Source of the DNA: Chloroflexota bacterium
Lineage (GTDB): Bacteria > Chloroflexota > Limnocylindria > Limnocylindrales > CSP1-4
DNA length: 50,096 bases
Direction of reading: 5' to 3'
NCBI GenBank assembly: GCA_003153755.1
Contig: PMBG01000138.1
Coordinates: forward strand, 18,139 to 68,234
Shown piece by piece: positions 26,987 to 36,220 of the stretch (its first letter is position 1; each line of letters opens with the position of its first letter). Below the pieces are notes generated by a model. It had not been told where the DNA came from, did no database searches, and saw only the letters and a program-made list of their open reading frames with translations. Made by a program: the position numbers and the translations under genes.

Positions 26987-28594
26987 ATGTCGCGACATGT
27001 GGATATGCCGGCCGGGCGCCGGGCACCGGGTGCCGGACTTGCCCGGATCGCCACTGTTGCCATGCTCGCCCTCGCGTCTTCGGGGATCGTCGTGGCCTGG
27101 GCGGGGCCGCTTGCCGCACCGGTATCGGCGGCCGCGGTTTCGGGCAAGGTCGTAGGCTGGGGTGCCAACAACGCACATCAGATCGACATTCCGGCGGCCG
27201 CTCAATCAGGCGTGGTCGCGGTCTCAGCCGGCTGCAACCACAGCCTGGCGCTGAAATCGACGGGTGAGGTCGTCGCCTGGGGAGACGACACCTACCATCA
27301 GACTGAAGTCCCGGCGGCAGCCAAGTCCGGCGTCGTGACGATATCGGCGGGCTGCAACTACAACCTGGCTCTGAAATCCACTGGCGCGCTGGTCGCCTGG
27401 GGTGACAACACATACGGGCAGATCAGCCTGCCGACCCTGGCGTCGGGCTTCGCCTGGTATGCGGCCGGAGCCGGGGAGCGTTTCAGTGTGGCGCTCGCCT
27501 ACAACAAGTCCACCAAGCAAACCTCGGTCTACAACTGGGGTGACAGCGCACCCGCCACCACGAACACGTACACATACGGGGTCAAGGACGTCGAGGTCGG
27601 CCAGTACGCCTGGGTCCTCCTTCTCACCGATGGGACTCTGGCACCCGACGGCGGCTCGCCCCCGAGTCTTCTCGTAGCACCGGCAGGCGTGGCCAACGCA
27701 ACCGCAGTGGACGTGGGGCGTGAGCACGCAATTGCCCTGCGGTCGAACGGGACGGTCATAACCTGGGGCCAGAACGAGTACAACCAGAGTGCCGTGCCGG
27801 CCGGCCTCGCCGGTGTCACTGCCGTCGCTGCCGGCGGATTCCACAACCTGGCGCTCAAGTCCGACGGCTCGATCGTGGGCTGGGGTCGCAACGATGAGGG
27901 CCAGGCGGCGGTTCCGGCCGTACCTGCCGGCAGCCACTACATCGCTATCGCCGGCGGAATGCTTCACAGCCTTGCGATCGCCGCCCCCAACCTCCCCGGT
28001 GCGCCCACGGCGGTGACGGCGACGGCCTACGACGGTGCCGCAACGGTCATCTGGACGGCCCCGGCGAGCGACGGCGGCAACGCGATCACGGGATATACGG
28101 TTACCTCCAAGCCCGACGGCAAGACCTGCGACACGACCGGCGTTCGGGCGTGCACCGTCACAGGCCTGACCAACGGGACTGCCTACACGTTCACAGTGGT
28201 CGCGAAGAATGGCGGTGGCGCGAGCACGCCGTCGGCGGCTTCGACCGCGGTCACGCCGGTGGGCCCTACGCCGTCGCCTGCGCCGCCCACTCCAACTCCG
28301 GCACCGAGCACCGGTAAGCCCTCGGCGACGCCGGTCCTCTCTCCTTCTGCGATGGCGAGCGCGACCGCGAGCCTTCTCTCGTCGCCAGCCCGGCCTTCCG
28401 CCGGGGCCACCGGCGGCAACTCCGACGGCCCGCTGCTCGCATTCCTCGTGCTCCTCCTTGTCCTGTGCATATCCCTGGGGCTCTTCGCTTCGTACCAGGC
28501 GTTCGTGAAGCCGAACAACCGCCGAACGCATCGATCCGCGCGCCCGCGAGTCGATCCGGATCGCTACGACGACCCGGACTACCCGTCCTTCTGA
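26987..28594 (+). CDS. Exported RCC1-type seven-repeat propeller protein with FN3 domain and C-terminal membrane anchor
   Basis: This protein has 535 residues. ATG at 26987 follows GAGG by 9 bases and starts an export signal (hydrophobic about residues 20-43, ending PVSAAA). Seven RCC1-like repeats of about 38-46 residues follow, of the form VVAWGxNxxxQ...VPAxxxxVxxxxAGxxHxLALKSxG; repeats 3-5 are degenerate. Then come one fibronectin type III domain (about residues 342-425), a Pro/Ser/Thr linker, a transmembrane helix ([19 protein letters not shown]) and a basic tail with many Arg. The propeller should therefore face outward, anchored by the C-terminus. The function is unknown; secreted RCC1 proteins are generally uncharacterised. 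Confidence 0.85.
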   Translation: MSRHVDMPAGRRAPGAGLARIATVAMLALASSGIVVAWAGPLAAPVSAAAVSGKVVGWGANNAHQIDIPAAAQSGVVAVSAGCNHSLALKSTGEVVAWGDDTYHQTEVPAAAKSGVVTISAGCNYNLALKSTGALVAWGDNTYGQISLPTLASGFAWYAAGAGERFSVALAYNKSTKQTSVYNWGDSAPATTNTYTYGVKDVEVGQYAWVLLLTDGTLAPDGGSPPSLLVAPAGVANATAVDVGREHAIALRSNGTVITWGQNEYNQSAVPAGLAGVTAVAAGGFHNLALKSDGSIVGWGRNDEGQAAVPAVPAGSHYIAIAGGMLHSLAIAAPNLPGAPTAVTATAYDGAATVIWTAPASDGGNAITGYTVTSKPDGKTCDTTGVRACTVTGLTNGTAYTFTVVAKNGGGASTPSAASTAVTPVGPTPSPAPPTPTPAPSTGKPSATPVLSPSAMASATASLLSSPARPSAGATGGNSDGPLLAFLVLLLVLCISLGLFASYQAFVKPNNRRTHRSARPRVDPDRYDDPDYPSF

Positions 28595-28713
28595 GGTCCG
28601 CCCCGCACACAGCGTGCCCCTGCCGATGGCAGAACCGGCAGATGGGACTAAGCTGCTGGTGTCGCGCGACCCGCCCAGCGGAGCGGTGGGCTAGAACGGG
28701 GAGGATGCACGGA

Positions 28714-29826
28714 ATGATCGCGAGAAGCACCGTTCGCTCTCGGAACACCCTGGTGGCGCTTCTGAGCCTGACGATGTTGGCCGCCGCTGCGTGCGGGTCC
28801 GGGAATTCGACGCCGTCCCCCGCTGGTTCCCCGGGAAGCCAGGCGGCTTCGATCGTTCCGCCGGCGACGGGCACGCCCGTGTCTTCTTCGCCCCTGTCCT
28901 CCTCGCCCTTGTCATCGGTACTGCCGACTGCCGGCCCCACTGTCACGCCCGCTCCGGTATCGGCGACGCCCGTTGCGTCCACCTCCGGCATCGTGGTCGC
29001 GTGGGGTCGTGACGATGAGGGCCAGACCAACGTTCCTGCCGGTCTAGCAGGAGTCGTGGCCGTCGCCGCGGGCGACACCTTCAGTGTGGCGCTCAAGTCG
29101 GACGGTACCGTGGTCGCCTGGGGCGCCTCCGACTCCGGTCAGACCAAGGTCCCGGCGAGCGCCACCGGAATCACGGCCATTGCCGCGGGCAGCTCGCATG
29201 CGATCGCGCTCAAGGCCAACGGTACCGTGATCGGCTGGGGCGCCAACACGTACGGGCAGGCGCAATCGGCCGCCGGGCTGTCCGGCGTTGTTCAGATCTC
29301 CGCCGGCGGTGACCACGACCTTGCGCTGAAATCGGACGGCACGGTGGTTGCGTGGGGCAGCGATGCCAACGGCGAGACCGAGGTGCCTGCCGGCTTGAAG
29401 AATGTCGTCCAGGTTTCCGCAGGCTACGACTACAGCCTGGCGCTGCTGAAGGACGGCACCGTCGTTGGCTGGGGCGACAAATACCCAACGGACACCTCGA
29501 TCCATGTGGCCAAGGTGCCCGCGGGACTGTCGGGTGTGTCGGCTGTGGACGCCGGCTACTTCCACAATCTGGTCCTCAAGAGCGACGGCACCGTCCTCGC
29601 CTGGGGCCAGAACGCGGATGGTCAGACCACGGTCCCGGCAGGGCTGGCGAATGTCCGGTCTGTCGCGGCCGGCGGCAGCTTCAGCCTCGTGCTCAAGACC
29701 GATGGGACGGTGGCTGCGTGGGGTCGCCTTGGCGACGGCACGACGGCCATTCCATCGGGCGTGATGAACGTGATAGGTATCGCTGTTGGCGGCGACCATG
29801 CACTGGCTATCGTGGGCCAGCCCTAG
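28714..29826 (+). CDS. RCC1-type seven-repeat propeller lipoprotein
   Basis: This protein has 370 residues. ATG at 28714 is chosen over ATG 28705 because GGGGAGG (28698-28704) abuts 28705 but lies 9 bases before 28714. The signal peptide has lipobox AAAC (Cys27), then a Ser/Thr/Pro linker of about 60 residues, then seven repeats of about 38-44 residues with the consensus VVAWGxxxxGQTxVPAGLxxVxxVAAGxxHxLALKSDGT. Seven repeats match a complete propeller. The repeats resemble those of the preceding gene product, suggesting duplication with a change of anchor. The last repeat ends four residues before the stop, so nothing follows the propeller. Confidence 0.87.
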   Translation: MIARSTVRSRNTLVALLSLTMLAAAACGSGNSTPSPAGSPGSQAASIVPPATGTPVSSSPLSSSPLSSVLPTAGPTVTPAPVSATPVASTSGIVVAWGRDDEGQTNVPAGLAGVVAVAAGDTFSVALKSDGTVVAWGASDSGQTKVPASATGITAIAAGSSHAIALKANGTVIGWGANTYGQAQSAAGLSGVVQISAGGDHDLALKSDGTVVAWGSDANGETEVPAGLKNVVQVSAGYDYSLALLKDGTVVGWGDKYPTDTSIHVAKVPAGLSGVSAVDAGYFHNLVLKSDGTVLAWGQNADGQTTVPAGLANVRSVAAGGSFSLVLKTDGTVAAWGRLGDGTTAIPSGVMNVIGIAVGGDHALAIVGQP

Positions 29827-29853
29827 TCATCAGAACCTGAAGGAGCGGCACGG

Positions 29854-30648
29854 ATGACCATGAAGGATCGACTCGCCAATAGGGCGCCGCTGGACCTGGC
29901 CGGGCTGGACGAGGCCGCCCTGATGGGCGTCATAGACCACTCGATCTTGCGGCCCGAAGTCACCAGAGCGGAAGTCGAGGCGGCCATCGACGTGGCCATC
30001 GAATGGAATACGGCCACGATCTGCTGCCGCCCGGCGGACCTGGAGCTCGTAGTCAAGCGGCTCCGCGGCACCGAAGTGGGGCCCACCACGGTGATCGGGT
30101 TCCCGCACGGGGCGCATACGACGCAGATCAAGGAGCGCGAGGCCGTTCTCGCGGTGGACCAGGGCGCCGTTGAGATTGACGTGGTGGTGAACATCGGCGC
30201 GCTGCGCGGTGGTGACCTCGGTTACGCACGAGACGAGCTTGCGAGCATCTGCTACGCCGTGGCTCCCACACCGGTGAAGGTGATCCTCGAGACCGCGTAC
30301 CTGACCCCGGAGCAGGTCGAGGCCGGCTGTCGGATCGTTGTCGAGGCTCGCGCCGCGTTCGTCAAGAACGGTACCGGATACTCGCCGCGTGGCGCGGAGC
30401 CCGGTGAGATCGCGCTGATGCGCCGGGTCGTCGGCAATTCCTTTGGCGTCAAGGCGGCCGGCGGAGTTCGGACGCTCGATGCGCTGCTCGCGGTCCTGGC
30501 AGCGGGCGCATGCCGTTGCGGCGCCACGGCCACGGCAGCGATCGCGGCCGAGTGGCGGACACGAGGCCCGGAAGCGGTTGCGGCGGCCATCGCGGCACGT
30601 CCCGCAGCGAAGACCGCGACGGGCCCCGCGGCCAGCGAGGAAGAGTAG
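29854..30648 (+). CDS. deoC: Deoxyribose-phosphate aldolase
   Basis: This 264-residue cytoplasmic enzyme splits 2-deoxyribose 5-phosphate into glyceraldehyde 3-phosphate and acetaldehyde. Family blocks are IDHSILRPE, VIGFPHGAHTTQIKE, EIDVVVNIGAL, FVKNGTGYSPRGA (with the Schiff-base lysine) and VKAAGGVRT (with the second lysine). ATG at 29854 follows AAGGAG by 7 bases. The C-terminal 20 residues are Ala-rich and acidic. It completes the deoxynucleoside salvage route with the two phosphorylases; a phosphopentomutase is not in the window. Confidence 0.95.
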   Translation: MTMKDRLANRAPLDLAGLDEAALMGVIDHSILRPEVTRAEVEAAIDVAIEWNTATICCRPADLELVVKRLRGTEVGPTTVIGFPHGAHTTQIKEREAVLAVDQGAVEIDVVVNIGALRGGDLGYARDELASICYAVAPTPVKVILETAYLTPEQVEAGCRIVVEARAAFVKNGTGYSPRGAEPGEIALMRRVVGNSFGVKAAGGVRTLDALLAVLAAGACRCGATATAAIAAEWRTRGPEAVAAAIAARPAAKTATGPAASEEE

Positions 30649-30765
30649 AGGAGCGGCAACCGCGGGGCGGCAGTAAGGGGCCGGCACGGCCGGCAGCGTC
30701 ATCGCGAGGCCGGCAGGGCGAGCTCCGCCACGCCGGCCGCGAGCCCTCGAAGGAGCTCCCGGTCC

Positions 30766-30774
30766 TGCTATACT
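30766..30774 (+). promoter_or_regulatory. Extended -10 promoter upstream of the purine operon leader
   Basis: TGC-TATACT at 30766-30774 is an extended -10 element; TATACT itself is 30769-30774. No good -35 box lies 17 bases upstream, as is usual for extended -10 promoters. The predicted start is about base 30781, giving a leader of about 230 bases before purA. Confidence 0.55.
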
Positions 30775-30780
30775 CCGCGT

Positions 30781-31010
30781 GCCTGCTGCCGGGCGGCCGC
30801 GGGTCCACCAGACCATTTCGAGGAGTCTATGTTGCCTGTTGAAGGCGCTTGGTACGCCCCGTGAGACGGACCACCACCTTCGCTCCTGGAGGAGCCGCAG
30901 CTCCAATGGAGGGGCAGTCTACCCAGGTCCCCGGCCCGAAGGCCGAGGGCTTTTTCATTTCCCGCGCAACGTCCGGGGCGTGCCGGGTTCAGCTGCGAGG
31001 GGAGAAGTAG
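30781..31010 (+). promoter_or_regulatory. Structured purA leader with competing helix and terminator (candidate riboswitch or attenuator)
   Basis: A long-range helix can join 30795-30813 to 30917-30936: GGCCG, GGG, CC and AGAC pair with GUCU, GG, CCC and CGGCC, 14 pairs with small interruptions. Its 3' strand includes the 5' arm of the terminator at 30929-30955, so the two folds exclude each other. The 5' strand GGCCGCGGG and the terminator 3' arm GGCCGAGGG are near copies. The enclosed 103 bases hold further hairpins (for example GCCT/AGGC at 30834-30846 and CUCC/GGAG near 30874). No promoter is visible between the terminator and purA, so the operon would be read through it. I recognise no known riboswitch class. 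Confidence 0.55.
30929..30955 (+). terminator. Intrinsic terminator inside the purA leader
   Basis: CCC-CGGCC (30929-30936) pairs with GGCCG-GGG (30941-30949, A30946 bulged) around loop CGAA, followed by C and TTTTT (30951-30955). This is the clearest intrinsic terminator in the window, yet it lies 55 bases before purA rather than after a gene. Confidence 0.7.
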
Positions 31011-32366
31011 ATGCCTGCCACCGTGATCGTCGGCCTCCAGTGGGGCGATGAAGGCAAGGGCAAGACCACGGACTTCCTCGCCGAGGACGTCACGGCGGTC
31101 GTGCGATATCAGGGCGGAGACAACGCCGGACATACGATCATGCTCGGCGAGGAGGTCTTCAAGCTCCACCTCGTTCCGTCCGGCGTTCTCTACCCGCACA
31201 TCACTCCGATCATCGGCAACGGCGTTGTGGTCAACCCGGCCACTCTGATATCCGAGATCGAGATGCTTTCCGCGCGTGGCATCGCGACCGACAGGATCCG
31301 CGTAAGCAAGCACGCCCACGTGATCATGCCGTACCACATTGCGCTGGACGGGGCGATGGAGGCGCGGCTGGCCAGCGCGGCCGTGGGGACCACTCGGCGC
31401 GGCATCGGCCCCGCCTACGCGGACAGGGCCTGGCGCATCGGCATCCGGATGGAGGATCTGCTGGACGGCGCCGCGCTTCGTGGAAAGCTCGCCCGGATCC
31501 TGCCGGAGAAGAATGCGACTCTCCAGCGCCAGCACAGGGTGGACGGCTTCGATCTCGACGAGCTGGTTGCTCTCGCGGTCGGGTGGGGCCGCCGCCTGGA
31601 GAATCACCTGGCCGACACGACTCAGCTGGTCCAGGAGCGGATGGCCCGCGGCGAGCACCTGCTCTTCGAAGGCGCGCAGGGGACCCTGCTCGATCTGGAT
31701 CACGGCAGCTATCCGTTCGTTACCTCCTCCAATCCAATCGCCGGCGGCGCGTGCACGGGCGGCGGCATCGGCCCGCTGCAGGTCACCGAGGTCCTGGGCG
31801 TCATGAAGGCCTACGCCACGCGCGTAGGGGCGGGTCCGTTCCCCACGGAACTCACAGACGAGATCGGCGAGGGCATCATCGACCGGGGACGCGAGTTCGG
31901 TACCACCACCGGGCGCCGCCGCCGCGTGGGCTGGTTCGATGCCGTGCCGCTTCGCTATGCCGTGGCCGTCAATAGTGTCAGCTCGATAATGCTCAACAAG
32001 ATCGACATCCTCTCGGGCCTCGACGAGGTGTTGATCTGCATGGCATACGAAGTCGACGGCAAGCGCATCGACTGGTGGCCGTCGGACGCCGACGTGCTGG
32101 CCCGGGCGAAGCCGATCTACGAGCGATTCCCGGGCTGGAAGGAGCCGATCCACGGCTGCCGCTCCATGAGCGACCTGCCCGAGAACGCCCGGCGTTACGT
32201 GGATGCGGTGGAACGCCTCTCCGGCGCCCAGATCTGCCTCGTTTCGGTGGGCCCGGAGCGGAATCAGACGATCGAACGTCTCCCGCGGCTGCAGCGGCCC
32301 ACGACTGCCTCGGCCCTGGGCTCGGCCGCGACGCGGGCCGGATCTGAGGCTACGGCCGAGCGATGA
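31011..32366 (+). CDS. purA: Adenylosuccinate synthetase
   Basis: This 451-residue GTP-dependent enzyme condenses IMP with aspartate on the way to AMP. It starts MPATVIVGLQWGDEGKGKTTDF, with the catalytic Asp in the GDEGKGK loop and catalytic His in GGDNAGHT. TTRRGIGPAYADR, FEGAQGTLLDLDHG and TTTGRRRRVGW are the usual blocks. ATG follows GGGGAG. About 25 residues after the conserved end (QTIERLPRL) are low-complexity Ala/Thr/Ser. It is the first gene of the purine operon, behind the structured leader, and overlaps purD by ATGA. Confidence 0.96.
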   Translation: MPATVIVGLQWGDEGKGKTTDFLAEDVTAVVRYQGGDNAGHTIMLGEEVFKLHLVPSGVLYPHITPIIGNGVVVNPATLISEIEMLSARGIATDRIRVSKHAHVIMPYHIALDGAMEARLASAAVGTTRRGIGPAYADRAWRIGIRMEDLLDGAALRGKLARILPEKNATLQRQHRVDGFDLDELVALAVGWGRRLENHLADTTQLVQERMARGEHLLFEGAQGTLLDLDHGSYPFVTSSNPIAGGACTGGGIGPLQVTEVLGVMKAYATRVGAGPFPTELTDEIGEGIIDRGREFGTTTGRRRRVGWFDAVPLRYAVAVNSVSSIMLNKIDILSGLDEVLICMAYEVDGKRIDWWPSDADVLARAKPIYERFPGWKEPIHGCRSMSDLPENARRYVDAVERLSGAQICLVSVGPERNQTIERLPRLQRPTTASALGSAATRAGSEATAER

Positions 32367-33856
32367 TCCATCAGGCGCCGTCCAGCGAGGCTCAAGGCTC
32401 CGGTCCTGCCCGCCTGCTCGTGGTCGGCAGCGGTGGGCGCGAGCATGCTCTCGTCTGGAGCCTGGCACGCGAGGCCGCCGTCGAGGCGGTTCTCGTGGCG
32501 CCCGGGAGCGACGCCATCGGTGCGGAGCCCAAGGTGCACTGTTTCCCGGATGTGTCCGCAATGGATCCGGCCGCGATCACCGAGCTGGCCGTGGCCGAGA
32601 GAGTGGACCTCGTGATCGTTGGTCCGGAGGCGCCGCTCTCGGTTGGTGTCGCCGATGCGCTGTTCGCCGCCGGAGTGCCGGTCTTCGGTCCCACCCGCGC
32701 CGCGGCTCGCATCGAATGGAGCAAGTCATTCTGCCGCGAGGTGGCTGCCGCCGCCGGCGTCCGCATGGCGCTCGGCGCCCAGTTCGCCGAACTCGAGCCG
32801 GCACTCGAGTTTGCCCGCGAGCTCGCCGGTGCGCCGCGATCAAACGGGCTGGTGGTAAAGGCCGACGGCCTCGCAGCCGGCAAGGGCGTGACGGTCTGCG
32901 ACGACTTCGCCTCGGCCGAGGCCGCGCTTCGAGCGCTGTTCGCCGGCGTCACGGACGGTGCCGCGCCGACGGCCCCGGAACCTTCTCAGCCGGTTGTTGT
33001 TCTGGAGGAGCGTCTTTCGGGCGAGGAAGCCAGTCTCATCGCCATCTGCGACGGCCGCGCCGCGCTGGCGCTTCCGCCGGCACGTGACCACAAGCGACTG
33101 CGGGACGGCGACGCAGGGCCGAACACCGGCGGCATGGGTGCGTACAGCCCCGTACCGGATCTGCCTGAGAGCCTCTGTGCGACTCTCATCGACGTGGTCC
33201 ATCTCCCCGTCCTGGCCGAACTGGCGCGACGCGGAACGCCTTTCCGGGGTGCGCTGTATGCGGGCTTGATGCTGACGCCCGAAGGCCCGGTTCTAATCGA
33301 ATTCAATGCCCGCTTCGGCGATCCCGAAGTACAGGCGCTCCTTCCTCGCCTCGCCGTTCCGCTGGGGCCACTTCTCCTGGGCGCCGCACAGGGCAACCTG
33401 GCTGCCGCCGTCGCCGAACTCGGTCTCCCCGGCCGGGTCCTGCCTACTACCGGCGACGCGGCCGTTGCCGTGGTCCTGGCCGCCGGCAACTACCCCGAAA
33501 CTCCGCGCAAGGGCGATGCGATCACGGGCCTCGACGAGGCGGCCGCTACCGGCGCCCGCGTCTTCCATGCGGGAACGATCCGCGGTGCCGACGGTCAGTT
33601 CCGCACCAACGGCGGCCGCGTGCTTGCGGTCGTGGGCCTCGGCTCGTCGATCGCTTCGGCTCGCGCTACGGCCGAACGCGCCGCGGATTGCCTCCGCTGG
33701 GACGGGATGCAGCGCCGCCACGACATCGCCCAGCGGCTGCCCGGAGTAGCAGGGCGCGGTTCCGCGGGGGCGTCCCGAGCGCCCGTGTCGGCCGCGGACT
33801 GGGAGGATCCGGCCGGCAGGACTCCGAGCGGACCGAGCGAGGTGGCCGGATCATGA
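32363..33856 (+). CDS. purD: Phosphoribosylamine-glycine ligase
   Basis: This 497-residue ATP-grasp enzyme makes glycinamide ribonucleotide (step 2). It shows LLVVGSGGREHALVW, GPEAPLSVGVADAL, LVVKADGLAAGKGVTV, NTGGMGAYSP and EFNARFGDPEVQ. The family is usually about 420-430 residues. About 15 residues at the start (MIHQAPSSEAQGSGP) and some 45 at the end, rich in Ala, Gly, Pro and Ser, are extra. Its start overlaps purA and its end overlaps purB, each by 4 bases. Confidence 0.95.
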   Translation: MIHQAPSSEAQGSGPARLLVVGSGGREHALVWSLAREAAVEAVLVAPGSDAIGAEPKVHCFPDVSAMDPAAITELAVAERVDLVIVGPEAPLSVGVADALFAAGVPVFGPTRAAARIEWSKSFCREVAAAAGVRMALGAQFAELEPALEFARELAGAPRSNGLVVKADGLAAGKGVTVCDDFASAEAALRALFAGVTDGAAPTAPEPSQPVVVLEERLSGEEASLIAICDGRAALALPPARDHKRLRDGDAGPNTGGMGAYSPVPDLPESLCATLIDVVHLPVLAELARRGTPFRGALYAGLMLTPEGPVLIEFNARFGDPEVQALLPRLAVPLGPLLLGAAQGNLAAAVAELGLPGRVLPTTGDAAVAVVLAAGNYPETPRKGDAITGLDEAAATGARVFHAGTIRGADGQFRTNGGRVLAVVGLGSSIASARATAERAADCLRWDGMQRRHDIAQRLPGVAGRGSAGASRAPVSAADWEDPAGRTPSGPSEVAGS

Positions 33857-35184
33857 TCCCTCGATATACGCTTCCCGAAATGGGCGCCGTCTGGACGGAC
33901 CAGGCGCGATTCGAACAGATGCTCCGCGTCGAGATCGCGGTGGCACGCGCCGAGGTTTCGCGCGGCATGGTGCCGGCAGAGGCGGTTCGCGCGATCGAAT
34001 CTCGGGCTCGGGTGGATGTCGTCCGCATCGCCGAGATCGAGAAGACCACCGATCACGACGTCATCGCGTTCGTGAGCCAGGTGGCCGAGACAGTGGGGGA
34101 CGAAGGCCGCTACCTGCATCTCGGCCTGACCAGCAGCGACGTCGTGGACACCGGGCTCGCCCTCCAGCTCCAGGCGGCCGGACGGCGATTGGTCGAGGAC
34201 TGCGATGGCCTCGTCGAGACGCTTGTTGCCCGTGCCCGAGCCGAGGTCGGCACGGTGATGATGGGCCGGACACATTCGGTCCACGCCGAACCCACGACGA
34301 TGGGAATGAAGATCGCCGGTTGGGCATTCGAGATTGCCCGGGACCGCGTCCGCCTGGCCGCTGCCGTGGACGAAGCCGCCACCGGCAAGATATCGGGGCC
34401 GGTGGGTACGTACAGCCATCTCGAGCCGGACCTCGAGGAAGAGGTGCTGGCTGCGCTCGGCCTGCGCCGCGACCCAATCTCTACGCAGATCGTCCAGCGG
34501 GACCGCCACGCGGCGTTGATCGCCGCCATCGCCATCACGGGCGGTTCGCTCGAGCGCATCGCGACCGAAGTGCGCAACCTCCAGCACACCGAGATCGGCG
34601 AGCTGATGGAGCCGTTCCGCGCCGGGCAGAAGGGGAGTTCGGCGATGCCGCACAAGCGCAACCCCATCCTCTCCGAGCGCATCGCGGGCATGGCGCGGCT
34701 CCTGCGCGGCTATGCCGCCACGGCTTTCGAGAACCAGCCGCTCTGGCACGAGCGCGATATCAGCCACTCGTCGGCGGAGCGGGTGCTGCTTCCCGACGCC
34801 ACGATCCTGCTCGACTACATGCTGGTGAAGACGCGAGGGCTCGTGGAGCGGCTGGTCGTGCGGCCGGAGCGCATGCGCGAGAACATCGAGCGAGGCCTGG
34901 GTCTTCACTGCAGCAGCCGCGTCCTCCTCGCGCTCGTCGAGGAAGCGGGCATGTCGCGCGAGGACGCCTATGCCGTGGTTCAGCGCAACGCGCTTCGGGC
35001 GGCCGACGAACGCCGCCAGCTCCGGGAGTTGCTCATCGCGGATCCGGACGTGGCCGCGCGCCTGTCGGACGGGGCGTTGGACGCATGCTTCGACGAACGC
35101 TACTTCCTGCGCAACGTCGCCACCGCGATCGCTCGCCTCGACCAACTGGTTCCCGCTCGAAAGGAGGCCGCCGATGTCCACTGA
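33853..35184 (+). CDS. purB: Adenylosuccinate lyase
   Basis: This 443-residue enzyme catalyses both the SAICAR to AICAR step and adenylosuccinate to AMP. It begins MIPRYTLPEMGAVWTDQARF. TSSDVVDTGLAL, GRTHSVHAEPTT and the signature loop GSSAMPHKRNP are present. ATG at 33853 overlaps the purD stop. Its 3' end contains AAAGGAGG, the ribosome binding site for purC, which starts 11 bases before the purB stop ends. Confidence 0.96.
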   Translation: MIPRYTLPEMGAVWTDQARFEQMLRVEIAVARAEVSRGMVPAEAVRAIESRARVDVVRIAEIEKTTDHDVIAFVSQVAETVGDEGRYLHLGLTSSDVVDTGLALQLQAAGRRLVEDCDGLVETLVARARAEVGTVMMGRTHSVHAEPTTMGMKIAGWAFEIARDRVRLAAAVDEAATGKISGPVGTYSHLEPDLEEEVLAALGLRRDPISTQIVQRDRHAALIAAIAITGGSLERIATEVRNLQHTEIGELMEPFRAGQKGSSAMPHKRNPILSERIAGMARLLRGYAATAFENQPLWHERDISHSSAERVLLPDATILLDYMLVKTRGLVERLVVRPERMRENIERGLGLHCSSRVLLALVEEAGMSREDAYAVVQRNALRAADERRQLRELLIADPDVAARLSDGALDACFDERYFLRNVATAIARLDQLVPARKEAADVH

Positions 35185-36220
35185 GACCATCGATCCGCGA
35201 GACCCGCGCGCGGCCGGCGGCACGCACGCCGCGGGCTTCGTGCGTTCGGGGAAGGTCCGCGACCTCTTCGAGATCGGAGATCGCCTGCTGCTGGTTGCCA
35301 GCGACCGACTCTCGGCGTTCGACGTGGTGCTACCAACTCTGATCCCGGACAAAGGCCGCGTGCTGACCGGTATCTCGCGCTTCTGGTTCGACCAGACGAC
35401 GGACATCATCCCGAATCACCTGCTGGGGACGAGCCCGGACGACCTGCCGGCTTGGTACTTGGACGGGACGAGTGGCGCCGAAGGCGCCACCAATGGCGCC
35501 CGACCTGACGTCGACCCAGCACGTGCGGAGGGGCGCCTCGCGGACGAGGCGGCCCGACGCGAACTCCGTGGCCGGATGATGCTGTGCCGCCGTGCCAGGG
35601 TCCTCCCGATCGAAGTCATCGTCCGCGGCTTCGTCGCCGGCTCGGGCTGGAAGGACTACAAGCGCACCGGGCAGATCTGCGGCATCAAGCTGCCCGACGG
35701 CCTGCGGGAGTCAGACCGACTGCCCGAGCCCATCTTCACGCCCTCCACCAAGGCCGAAGTGGGGCACGACGAGAACATCGGCTTCGACGCCGCAGTCGAA
35801 CTCGTCGGCGCGGAGATGGCGGAGAAGGTCCGCGACATCGCTCTGCGGCTCTACCGCCGAGGTTCGGAGATAGCCGAAAAGGCCGGCATCATGCTGGCGG
35901 ACACGAAGTTCGAGCTGGGCGTGGTTCCTGGCGCGGACGGAGCGGCCGACGAGGTGATCTTGATAGACGAGGTCATGACGCCCGACTCCAGCCGTTTCTG
36001 GGACGCCTCGCTGTACGAGCCGGGTCGCCCGCAAGACTCCTTCGACAAGCAGCCGGTCCGTGATTGGCTCGAAACCCAACCGTGGAACAAGACCTACCCC
36101 GGGCCGGAACTACCGGCCGAAATCGTCGCCGATACGCGCCGCCGCTACGTAACCGCCTTCGAGCGGATCACCGGAGCGAGCTTCGAGCGCTACCTGCAGG
36201 AGGATCAGATCGCCCGATGA
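35174..36220 (+). CDS. purC: SAICAR synthase
   Basis: This 348-residue ligase joins CAIR and aspartate (step 7). Motifs are SGKVRDLFEIGDRLLLVASDRLSAFDVV, IPIEV-type LPIEVIVRGFVAGSGWKDY and LIDEVMTPDSSRFWD. ATG at 35174 has an excellent site (AAAGGAGG, spacing 6). Length matches the long, yeast-like class rather than the 240-residue class. A linker of about 30 residues (near 85-115) contains three GGCGCC hexamers in its DNA (about 35473-35500) and is rich in Gly, Ala and Asp. It overlaps purS by ATGA. Confidence 0.95.
   Translation: MSTETIDPRDPRAAGGTHAAGFVRSGKVRDLFEIGDRLLLVASDRLSAFDVVLPTLIPDKGRVLTGISRFWFDQTTDIIPNHLLGTSPDDLPAWYLDGTSGAEGATNGARPDVDPARAEGRLADEAARRELRGRMMLCRRARVLPIEVIVRGFVAGSGWKDYKRTGQICGIKLPDGLRESDRLPEPIFTPSTKAEVGHDENIGFDAAVELVGAEMAEKVRDIALRLYRRGSEIAEKAGIMLADTKFELGVVPGADGAADEVILIDEVMTPDSSRFWDASLYEPGRPQDSFDKQPVRDWLETQPWNKTYPGPELPAEIVADTRRRYVTAFERITGASFERYLQEDQIAR

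Noticed and set aside
30649-30760. Small gene or terminator after deoC
   Set aside because: The stretch holds inverted repeats such as GAGCTCC (30720-30726) and GGAGCTC (30752-30758) and GGCCGG copies, but no T-run and no open frame with a ribosome binding site.
30781-30955. Known riboswitch classes (ZTP, PRPP/ykkC, purine) or 6S RNA at the purA leader
   Set aside because: I could not find the conserved cores (such as CCGCCUGGGC of ZTP or the GCCCGGGAG of ykkC). The closing helix resembles 6S RNA in outline, but the terminator and position favour cis regulation. A covariance-model search would settle this.
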